Assembly (NCBI RefSeq): GCF_001646665.1 | Contig: NZ_LWBU01000383.1 | Location: 20,091 to 84,090, forward strand | Length of the DNA stretch: 64,000 nt | Origin: Streptomyces noursei | GTDB taxonomy: Bacteria > Actinomycetota > Actinomycetes > Streptomycetales > Streptomycetaceae | Direction: 5' to 3' | Shown here: piece by piece, positions 31,601-39,300 of the stretch | How the letters are laid out: every line of letters starts with the position of its first letter | How positions within the stretch are numbered: position 1 is the stretch's first letter | Position numbers and translations under genes: made by a program | The notes under the pieces: model-generated | Databases searched by the model: none | What the model was told of the DNA's origin: nothing | Seen by the model: only the letters and a program-made list of their open reading frames with translations

Positions 31601-34449
31601 CCGACGAGCACGCCAGACCGGCCGGCTGGTCGGTCGAGCGGGTGAGCAGGGACCTGGGGCAGACGCGCTTCGATCTGGAGATGCAGCTCCAGGAGAGCGA
31701 GGAAGGGTTCACGGGCTCCGTCTGCTACAGCACCGATCTCTTCGAGCCGGAGACCGTACGCCGCCTGACCGACGGCTTCGTCGCCCTGTGCCGGGCCGTC
31801 GCCGACGCTCCGCGGGAGCGGGTGTCCCGCCTGACACGAAGCCTGGCGCCGTCCGCCGCGGGGCACGCGGAGGGGCCGGCGGAGGGACCGGTGGGCCATC
31901 CGCTGGAGTTGTTCGAGGCTCGTGCGGCGGCGGAGCCGGACGCGGTGTCGCTGGTGTGCGGCACGGAGCGGCTGACGTACGGGGAGCTGAACGCGCGGGC
32001 GCAGCGGCTGGCCGGTGTGCTGCGCGCCTCGGGAGTGGCACCCGAGGACGTGGTGGGCGCCTGCCTGGGACGGGGTGTGGACGCGGTGGTCGGCCTGCTG
32101 GGCATACTGAAAGCCGGCGCCGCCTGTCTGCCCCTCGTCCCGGAACTGCCGGCGGACCGGCTGGCCCACATGGTGCGCGACGCGGGCGCACGCGTAGTGC
32201 TGACCAGCCCGGCACACCGGGCCGCCCTCCCGGCGGACGGCTGCCCCGTCGTGGAGTACGACCCCGCCACCGGGCCGGCCGGCCCCCTCGACACGACGCA
32301 GCCCCCCACGGCGGTCCTCCGCCACGAGCGGTCCCTGATGTACGTCATCTACACATCCGGATCGACGGGCACCCCCAAAGGCATCGCCGTCGACTGGAGC
32401 ACCATCACCAACGTCGTACGCTTCGACCGATACCGGGAACGTGTGCACCGGGTGGCGCCGCGCTCCTGTGCCCAGCTCGCCTCCCACGGGTTCGACGTAT
32501 GGCTCCAGGAGGTGTTCGTCACCCTGCTGCGGGGCGACCGGCTGGTGCTGGTCGACGAGGAGACCCGGCGGGACGCCGAGCGGCTCCTGGAACTGCTGGC
32601 GGCCGAGCGCGTCGAGCGGATGTACCTTTCGCCCGGGCAACTGGAACAGCTGGCCGTCTCCTTCAGCGAGCGCGCCACCGACCTCGCGCTGCGGCACATC
32701 AGTGTCGGCGGTGAGCCGTTGCGGTTGTCGGCGGAGACGCGGGCGTTCCTCTCGGCTCTGGACGGGGTGGTGCTGGAGAACCAGTACGGCCCCTCCGAGA
32801 CCCACCACGCCACCTCCACCATCCTCACCGGCGACCCCGCCACCTGGCCGGCAGCCCCCACCATCGGACGCCCCCTGCCCGGCGTACACATCTACCTCCT
32901 CGACACCCAACTCAACCTCGTCCCACCCGGCGTCCCCGGCGAGCTCTACATCGCCGGCGACCACCTCGCACGCGGATACACCGGCAAACCCGCACTCACC
33001 GCCGAACGCTTCACCGCCGACCCCCACCGCCCCGGCCACCGCATGTACCGCACCGGCGACCTCGCCCGCTGGACCCACGAAGGAAACCTCACCTACCTCG
33101 GCCGCACCGACGACCAGATCAAGATCCGCGGCTTCCGCATCGAACCCGGCGAAATCGAAACCGCACTCACCCACCACCCCTCGGTGTCCCGGGCCGTCGT
33201 CGTCGCGCACGAGGACCGGCCGGGACAGCGCCGGCTGATCGCCTACGCCGTACCGGCCACCTCCGACGGCATCGACGGTTCCGCACTGCGCGAGCACACG
33301 GCACGGTTGCTGCCCGACTACATGGTGCCCGCGCAGTGCGTGCAGATCGACGTGGTGCCGCTGAACGCCAACGGCAAGGTCGACGTCCGGGCCCTCCCGA
33401 TCCCACGACCGGCCGCCCCGGGCGGGCAGGAACCTCGCTCCGTACGGGAGCAGTTGCTCAGCGAACTGTTCGCGGAAGTGCTCGGGGTGCCCGAAGTGGG
33501 CATCCACAGCAGCTTCTTCGACCTGGGCGGACACTCGCTCCTGGCGACCCGGCTGATCAGCCGCGTACGCAACGCCCTCGGCGTCGAGCTGCCGGTTCGC
33601 CGGCTGTTCGACAGCCCCACCGTGGCGGGTCTGGCCGCTTCGCTGGACGGACCCGCCGACGGGCCACGCTCGACGAGCGGCTTGGAGACACTGCTACCGC
33701 TGCGTACCGGCGGCACCGAGGACCCGTTGTTCTGCGTCCACGCCGTCGCCGGGACCAGCTGGTGTTACGCGGGTCTGCCACGGCTCGTCGGCGAGGGCCG
33801 TCCGGTGTACGGACTCCAGGACCCGGCCCTGCTCGACCCAGCCAGCGCGGGCGAGGGCATCGAGGACCTGGCGGCCCACTACGTCCGGCGGATCCGCGCA
33901 CTGCGGCCGCACGGTCCCTACCACCTGCTCGGCTGGTCGTTCGGCGGCCTCGTCGCGCACGAGATGGCCGTACGGCTGCAGGAACTGGGCGAGGAGGTCG
34001 GCCTGCTGTGCGTGCTGGACGGCTACCCCGTGGAAGGCGGCCGGGACAGCGGGCGGTACACGCCGGTCGCCTCCGGTGCGCCGCAGGACCGTGCCGCCGA
34101 GCTGCGCCGTTTCGCGGGTGTGTCGGTGCCCCTCGACGAGGAGGAGGTGGCGGCGGTCCACCGCTCGATGCTCCGCAACGCGGCCTCCATGCGTGACTTC
34201 GTGCCGAAGCGGTTCGAAGGTGACATGACCTTCGTCACCGCCATCCGGGAACGGGAGGCGGATGCGCCCGTGTGGCAGGACTGGCTGCCGTTCGTCACCG
34301 GTACGGTCACCGAGCACCAAGTGGACTGTGCCCACCTGGACATGATGCGTCCGGAGCCGCTGGCCCGCATCGGCGCCATGGTGGCGCGGGCACTCGCCGC
34401 CCGCACACCGACCGCCACGGACACGTCCCGTCCGGGGTGTGCCGGATGA
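28681..34449 (+). CDS. NRPS, domains A-PCP-C-A-PCP-TE (predicted modules 3 and 4)
   Basis: This 1922-aa synthetase starts directly with an A domain (core YVIYTSGSTGTPKG near residue 160) and so lacks an N-terminal C domain. The order is A1, PCP1 (Ser562 in GGHSLLATQ), C (HHIVVDAWS, His752-His753, Asp757), A2 (core near 1220), PCP2 (Ser1619), TE (Ser1753 in GWSFGG). By-eye pocket codes are DVLYFSQHA for A1 (unknown residue) and DVQYSGQHA for A2, close to proline codes that begin DVQ but with smaller residues at positions 299 and 301, as expected for an enlarged 4-alkylproline pocket. The A domains are near-identical except for a 296-bp core. The ATG at 28681 has GGAG upstream. The TE implies release by hydrolysis or cyclisation. 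Confidence 0.93.
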   Translation: MRKNGIHRYDSDPLELFEARAAAEPDAVSLVCGAERLTYGELNARAQRLAGVLRASGVAPEDVVGACLGRGVDAVVGLLGILKAGAACLPLVPELPADRLAHMVRDAGARILLTSPAHRAALPADGCPVVEYDPATGPAGPLDTTQPPAAVLRHDRSLMYVIYTSGSTGTPKGIAVDWSTITNVVRFDRYRDQYLGDTPSVCLQLASVGFDVSFLEIFATLVRGGRLVLVEEAVRQDPERLLELLAAERVERMYLPPALLAQLAISWSERPVSLALTHVFVSGDTLALTPQTRAFLSALDGVVLENQYGPSETHHATSTILTGDPATWPAAPTIGRPLPGVHIYLLDTQLNLVPPGVPGELYIAGDHLARGYTGKPALTAERFTADPHRPGHRMYRTGDLARWTHEGNLTYLGRTDDQIKIRGFRIEPGEIETALTHHPDVHDAAVAVYEDPPGTRRLAAHVVPTDPARAPGDTALFDFLRDRLPAHMLPSAFVEAASLPLTRNGKVDRRALPAPSGSRRRTGTHAPPTDAVQRALVDIWEGLLKVEGIGVDDDFFELGGHSLLATQAVSRTRAALDATVSVRDLFESPTVRRLAEVIGARVAPEQDGAATVVPREAGDTRLSFAQRRMWFFDQLVPGSAAYNVSEMWHIRGPVDPALLRRALHAVADRHEVLRTTFATRGGDPYQVIAPTADIGWETADLTAMGTRAARDEAGRLAHAAAARPFDLRTGPLVRAQLFRLGDDHHCFVLHLHHIVVDAWSMEVIWRDLSALYDAYAAGRPDPLRPLAVQYADYAAWQHRLDSGGRTQEQLRFWKELLDGAPDLHGLPTDHPRPRALSGRGHRIDFTVPAGTADALRRIGRTHGATPFMVMLTVFDILLARCTGTADVVTGSPVAGRVRPELEDLVGFFVNTMALRLTWTGDPSFVELLERLRAVVLSAQENQDVPFDRVVEELAPERDVSRTPVFQIVFALSPADEHARPAGWSVERVSRDLGQTRFDLEMQLQESEEGFTGSVCYSTDLFEPETVRRLTDGFVALCRAVADAPRERVSRLTRSLAPSAAGHAEGPAEGPVGHPLELFEARAAAEPDAVSLVCGTERLTYGELNARAQRLAGVLRASGVAPEDVVGACLGRGVDAVVGLLGILKAGAACLPLVPELPADRLAHMVRDAGARVVLTSPAHRAALPADGCPVVEYDPATGPAGPLDTTQPPTAVLRHERSLMYVIYTSGSTGTPKGIAVDWSTITNVVRFDRYRERVHRVAPRSCAQLASHGFDVWLQEVFVTLLRGDRLVLVDEETRRDAERLLELLAAERVERMYLSPGQLEQLAVSFSERATDLALRHISVGGEPLRLSAETRAFLSALDGVVLENQYGPSETHHATSTILTGDPATWPAAPTIGRPLPGVHIYLLDTQLNLVPPGVPGELYIAGDHLARGYTGKPALTAERFTADPHRPGHRMYRTGDLARWTHEGNLTYLGRTDDQIKIRGFRIEPGEIETALTHHPSVSRAVVVAHEDRPGQRRLIAYAVPATSDGIDGSALREHTARLLPDYMVPAQCVQIDVVPLNANGKVDVRALPIPRPAAPGGQEPRSVREQLLSELFAEVLGVPEVGIHSSFFDLGGHSLLATRLISRVRNALGVELPVRRLFDSPTVAGLAASLDGPADGPRSTSGLETLLPLRTGGTEDPLFCVHAVAGTSWCYAGLPRLVGEGRPVYGLQDPALLDPASAGEGIEDLAAHYVRRIRALRPHGPYHLLGWSFGGLVAHEMAVRLQELGEEVGLLCVLDGYPVEGGRDSGRYTPVASGAPQDRAAELRRFAGVSVPLDEEEVAAVHRSMLRNAASMRDFVPKRFEGDMTFVTAIREREADAPVWQDWLPFVTGTVTEHQVDCAHLDMMRPEPLARIGAMVARALAARTPTATDTSRPGCAG
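28715..29255 (+). repeat. Intragenic duplicated tract, A1 N-terminal part (pairs with 31898-32438)
   Basis: This 541-bp tract is the same as 31898-32438 apart from about 7 substitutions counted by eye, at a constant offset of 3183 bp. It codes for the first part of the A domain through the ATP-binding loop. Confidence 0.9.
29552..29996 (+). repeat. Intragenic duplicated tract, A1 C-terminal part (pairs with 32735-33179)
   Basis: This 445-bp tract differs from 32735-33179 at about one position by eye, at the same 3183-bp offset. It covers A5 to A10, including pocket positions 322, 330 and 331, so these are identical in the two A domains. Confidence 0.9.
31898..32438 (+). repeat. Second copy of the A-domain N-terminal tract
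   Basis: This is the partner of 28715-29255. The boundary of similarity falls sharply at CCGGGA (32433-32438), after which the two genes diverge for 296 bp. Confidence 0.9.
32735..33179 (+). repeat. Second copy of the A-domain C-terminal tract
   Basis: This is the partner of 29552-29996. Similarity resumes at agacgcggg and stops inside the A-PCP linker. Confidence 0.9.
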
Positions 34450-34925
34450 GCCCGTACACCGATCGCGCGGTCCCGCACGCTCCGGACCGCCGGGGCCGCC
34501 AGGTCATCCTCGGGGTGGCCGCCAGCGACGCCCACGCGGTCGCCAACCAGCTGATCGCCATGCGTCTGCGCCACGACGGCTTCCTCGTCGTCAACCTCGG
34601 AGTGTGCACGCCGCTGGACGAGTTCGCGGACGCCCTGGACGCCAACCCGGGCGCCGAAGCCGTGCTCGTCGGCAGCCTGAACGGCCATGCGTACGAGGAT
34701 CTCCAGCGCCTGCCCGCCCTGCGGGCGGCCGGCCGGCTGAACGTGCCCCTGGTGCTCGGCGGCAACCTCGCCGTCGGCGGCCGCGGAACGGCCACCGCAC
34801 GCCAGGCACTGCTCGGCCTCGGGGTCGACCACATCGTCGGTGATCCCGACGACCTCACTCCACTGCTCGACTCCCTCCAGCCGCCCCGGGCCTCCGCCCC
34901 CGTCACCGGACCTCTCCATGTTTGA
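34446..34925 (+). CDS. glmS: Methylaspartate (glutamate) mutase, small cobalamin-binding subunit
   Basis: This 159-aa subunit binds adenosylcobalamin. It has the base-off motif with the lower axial His, SDAHAVANQL (Asp28, His30), then LRHDGFLVVNLGV, a VLVGSLNGHAYED strand-loop and VLGGNLAVGG, all as in glutamate mutase S. The glycine of the usual DxHxxG pattern is Ala here (SDAHAVAN). With the epsilon subunit downstream it would rearrange L-glutamate to threo-3-methylaspartate. The ATG overlaps the NRPS1 stop as ATGA. Its place inside an NRPS operon marks 3-methyl-Asp as a dedicated building block. Confidence 0.9.
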   Translation: MSPYTDRAVPHAPDRRGRQVILGVAASDAHAVANQLIAMRLRHDGFLVVNLGVCTPLDEFADALDANPGAEAVLVGSLNGHAYEDLQRLPALRAAGRLNVPLVLGGNLAVGGRGTATARQALLGLGVDHIVGDPDDLTPLLDSLQPPRASAPVTGPLHV

Positions 34926-36327
34926 TCAGGACACTCTCGGCCTCCCCCCGGCGGCCGTCGCCGAACTGCCCGGCCGGCAGGAGCTGATGCACCATCTGGC
35001 CGGGCTCGCCAAGGAGTCGGTGCCCGATGTGCTGCGCGCCGCTCACCGCTCCGGTACTCCGGTGATCCAGCCGCGCTGCGGAGTGGGCGGGCACTCCGCG
35101 ATGCTGGATCTGCTGCGCGAGCTGGAAGCGGGCGCGGCGCCGGGGATCCTCAGCGTCACCATCGACTCGCACACCCGGCTGGGGCACTTCGACGCCGCGG
35201 CATCGACACTCCGCGACAACCCCGGCCACCTCAACGGCTACCCGCTGGTCGCCCACGGCTGGCAGCGGGGACGGGAGCTGAACGCGAGCGTCGCCGCCCC
35301 GCTCGAGGTACGGCACGGCTCACCGGACGCCCGTCTGTTGTTCGCCGTGTCGGTCGCGTCGGGAATCACGTCCTTCGAAGGCGGCGGGATCTCCTACAAC
35401 CTGCCGTACTCCAAGGACGTACCACTGGAGCGGTCGCTGCGGGCGTGGCGGCGGGTGGACCGGGCGTGCGGCGAACTGGCCCGGTCCGGGGTCGTGGTGG
35501 ACCGCGAGCTGTTCGGCACCCTGACGGCGGTCCTCGTGCCCCCGTCGATCAGTCTCGCGATCACTCTGATCGAAGCGATCGCCGCGACCGCCGAAGGGGT
35601 GCGCTGCGTGTCGATCGCGTATCCCCAGGGCGGCGAGATACACCAGGACGTGGCCGCCCTCCGGTCGGTGCGGGCGCTGGCCGCCCGCTACCTGCCGCCG
35701 GAGGTCGAGGTCTTCCCCGTCCTCCACCAGTTCATGGGGGTCTTCCCCGAGGATGCCGGCCGTGCCGAGGCGCTGATCTTCCACGGTGCCCTGACCGGAC
35801 GGCTCGGCGGTGCCACGAAGATCGTCAGCAAGACCTGCCGGGAGGCGCACGGCATCCCGGACGCCGACGCGAACATCCACGGCATGAGGACCTCGGCGCT
35901 CGCGCTGTCGGAACTGCTCGACTTCATCACGCTGGACGAAGGTCGCGTGGAGGAGGAGGCGTACTGGATACAGCGCGAGGTGAGCGAGATCCTCGATCCG
36001 CTGCTGGGTGGCGGCGCTCTCCAGGACGAGATCGCCGCGGCCTTCCGCGCGGGCCGGCTCGACATCCCGTTCAGCGCCAGCGTCCACGCCCGGTCGGAGG
36101 TCGTGCCCAAGCGGGACGCGAGCGGCGCCCTGCGTTACCTCTCCACCGGCGGCCTCCCCCTCTCCCGGGCCGCCACGGACCGCAACGAGAGGTTGCTGGG
36201 CCGGGACGGCGCCCGGACGGGGACGCGACTGATCGAGGAAATCACCCGCGACATCAACCACTTCGCCGGCCGTGACCAGGGTCGGGCACGGCGCCCCCTC
36301 GGACAGGAGCGGACATGGACCACCTGA
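34918..36327 (+). CDS. glmE: Methylaspartate (glutamate) mutase, large catalytic subunit
   Basis: This 469-aa protein is the TIM-barrel epsilon subunit. Its blocks are PVIQPRCGVGGHSAMLDLLREL, VTIDSHTRLGHFDAA, LNGYPLVAHGW, GGGISYNLPYSKDVPLERSL, EVFPVLHQFMGVFPED and ATKIVSKTCREAHGIPD. These match family residues for substrate carboxylate and radical handling as far as I can see. Length is near the family norm (about 480). The ATG at 34918 overlaps the glmS stop, and the stop at 36327 overlaps the start of NRPS2 by 13 bp, so supply and use of 3-methyl-Asp are translationally linked. No cobalamin riboswitch is visible before the operon. Confidence 0.93.
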   Translation: MFDQDTLGLPPAAVAELPGRQELMHHLAGLAKESVPDVLRAAHRSGTPVIQPRCGVGGHSAMLDLLRELEAGAAPGILSVTIDSHTRLGHFDAAASTLRDNPGHLNGYPLVAHGWQRGRELNASVAAPLEVRHGSPDARLLFAVSVASGITSFEGGGISYNLPYSKDVPLERSLRAWRRVDRACGELARSGVVVDRELFGTLTAVLVPPSISLAITLIEAIAATAEGVRCVSIAYPQGGEIHQDVAALRSVRALAARYLPPEVEVFPVLHQFMGVFPEDAGRAEALIFHGALTGRLGGATKIVSKTCREAHGIPDADANIHGMRTSALALSELLDFITLDEGRVEEEAYWIQREVSEILDPLLGGGALQDEIAAAFRAGRLDIPFSASVHARSEVVPKRDASGALRYLSTGGLPLSRAATDRNERLLGRDGARTGTRLIEEITRDINHFAGRDQGRARRPLGQERTWTT

Positions 36328-39300
36328 CGTACTGGAAAGACACACTCGCGGGCCTGCCCGCCCTCTTCGACCTGCCCACGGACGGGCCGCCCCCTGCCGA
36401 ACCCAGCGGGCTGCGCACCGCGGTGACCCTCACCGTCGGGCCGCGCGCCCACCGGGCCGTCGCCGCGCTCGCCGAGCGGGAGGGCACCGGTGTGGTCACC
36501 GTGGCGCAGGCCGCACTGGTGGGTCTGCTGACCCGGCTCGGCGCGGGTGAGGACCTCGCCCTGGGAGCGACGGGACACGGTCCGGCAGGGTTCGTGCTGC
36601 TGCGGGTCGACTGCTCGGGAGAACCCACCCTGGCCGAGCTGACGCGCCGCGTGCGGGACGCGGACCGTTCGGCGCGCGCGCACTCCGCTCCCTTCCGGCA
36701 GGTCACCGAAGCGCTGGGCATGCCCGCCGGGCAGCGTCGGCACGCCCTGTTCCAGCTGTACTGCGGCGGACCGGAGGAGCCGGAACACCCGGCCCCGTAC
36801 GCCCCGATGCCGGACCTCCACGTCCGCGTCACCGGTGTCCGGGGCGACGGGGGCATGGAGATCGTGGTGGACGCGGACGCGGACCTCTACCGCCCCAACA
36901 GCGCCGAGCTGCTCGGCGGCCGGCTCGTCCGGCTGCTGACCGAGGGCTCCGAGGATCCGGACCGCCCGCTCGGCGCCGTCGAGGTGCTCACCACCGCCGA
37001 GTACGAGCGGCTGTTCCACCGCTTCAACGATACCGCCCGCCCCGTGCCCGAGAGCACCGCCGTCGCCGTTCTGGAGTCCCAGGCCCGCCGCACTCCGCAC
37101 GCCACGGCCGTCACGTCCGGGGACGGCGACCTGACGTACGCCCAGCTCCACGCGGCCGCCAATCGCCTGGCCCGCCTCCTGGCCGGACGCGGCGCCGGCC
37201 CCGACGACGTCGTCGCGGTCGCCCTGCCCCGCTCGGCGGGGCTGGTCGTGGCCCTCCTCGCCGTGCTCAAGGCCGGGGCGTCCTACCTCCCCGTCGACCT
37301 CGGGTACCCGGCGGAACGCATCGCGACGATGCTGGACGACGCCCGGCCGGTCTGCGTGCTCACCACCGGGGAGGGTGTCGGACTGCTCCGCCCGGACGAC
37401 CGCGGCGCGGCCACGACGGTCCTGCTGGACGACCCCACGACGGCGGCCGCCGTGTCGGCGCTCCCCGCGGGGGACCTCACCGACGAGGAGCGCCGGGCCC
37501 CGCTGCGCCCGGCGAACGCCGCGTACGTGATCTACACCTCCGGATCGACGGGGCGCCCCAAGGGCACGGTCATCGAGCACCGTTCCCTGGCGCACTACCT
37601 CCGGTGCACCACCCGGTCCTACGGCAGCGTCACGGGCACCTCGTTGTGGCACTCGTCCGTCTCCTTCGACCTGAGCGTGACCTCCCTGCACGTGCCGCTC
37701 GCCGCCGGGGGCCGCGTGTGGGTGGCGACACTGGACGCGGAGAGTGCCGAGGACCCGGCCGCGCCCGACGGATGCGACTTCCTCAAGGCGACCCCCAGTG
37801 CGCTGCCGCTGCTGGCGGCGCTGCCGGAGAGCCTGTCGCCCACCGGGGAGCTGATGCTCGGCGGTGAGGCACTTCAGGGAGAGGTCCTCAACGAGTGGAG
37901 GGCCCGTCACCCGGGAGTGAAGGTCCTCCATGTCTACGGCGCGACCGAGACCACCATCAACTGCTCGGAGCACCACGTCCCTCCGGGCGATCCGCTGCCG
38001 GCCGGAGCACTGCCCCTGGGGCGGCCGATGGACAACGTCCGGATGTACGTCCTCGACGCCCGGCTGCGTCCGGTCGCCCCCGGCGTCGTCGGCGAGATCC
38101 ACGTGGCGGGCCCCGGCCTGGCGCGTGGCTACGCCGGCCGTCCCGGCCTCACCTCCGCCCGCTTCGTCGCCGACCCCTTCGGAGCCCGTTTCGGCGATCC
38201 GGGTTCGCGGATGTACCGCACCGGTGACCTCGGCCGCTGGACAGGAGACGGACAGCTGGAGTTCGCCGGACGCCGCGACCATCAGGTCAAGATCCGCGGC
38301 CATCGCGTCGAACTGGGTGACATCGAGCACGCCCTGTCCACACACGTGGCGGTCGGCCAGGTAAAGGCCGTGGCGGCCGACGACCCGGCCGGTGGCCGGC
38401 GCGTCGTGGCCTACGTGGTGCCCACCGCCGGGCGGACGCCGACGGCCGGCGATCTGCGAGCCCACGCGTCCGGCAGGCTGCCGGACCACATGGTGCCCTC
38501 GGTCGTGGTCGTCCTCGACCGGATACCGCTCACCCCCAACGGCAAGGTCGACACGGCACGGCTTCCCGTCCCCGGACACCACCGGTCGGACCAGCACATC
38601 GGCGCACCGCCCGACACACCGCGCGAGGCGGCGCTCTGCGACCTGGTCGCCGAAGTCGTCGGGGTCTCCGGCAGGGTCGGGGCGGACCGCGACTTCTTCG
38701 AGATCGGCGGGCACTCCCTGGCAGCCCTGCGGCTCGCCGACCGCATCCGTACGACGCTCGGCCTGGAGGCGACCGTCGGCGACGTCTTCCGGGCCCGTAC
38801 GGTACGGGCGCTGGCCGACCTGCTCGACAAGGCCGCCCCGGCCACCGCTCCACCGCCCCTGACGAGAGCCGAGCACCGCCCGCAGCGGATCCCGCTCTCT
38901 CCCGGCCAGCGTGCGCTGTGGTTCCTGCACCGCCTCGACGCGGGCCCCGTCTACAACTCCTCGCTGGCCCTGCGGCTCTCCGGTGACCTGGACCTCCCCG
39001 CGATGGAGCGGGCGGTGGGCGACGTGCTGGACCGGCACGAGACGCTCCGGACCTGCTTCCACGGCGACGACGGCGAGCCCTACCAGCAGGTCATGCCGGC
39101 CGGCTGCCACCCCGGCCTGGTGTCCGTCCGCCTGGCGGCCGGGCCGGGGGCCGACGACCGACTGACGCGGGCGGCGACCGAGGCCCTCCGCGTACCCTTC
39201 CCGCTGGGCGACGTCCCACCGTCGCGCTTCACCGTCTTCTCGGCCGGGGCCTCGGAACACCTGCTGCTGGTGGCGATGCACCACATCGTCACCGACGGCC

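Noticed and set aside
27260..34917. Cobalamin riboswitch expected before the B12-dependent mutase operon
   Set aside because: I looked in the 27260-27488 leader and before glmS and saw no B12-box-like pattern; glmS starts within the NRPS1 stop codon.
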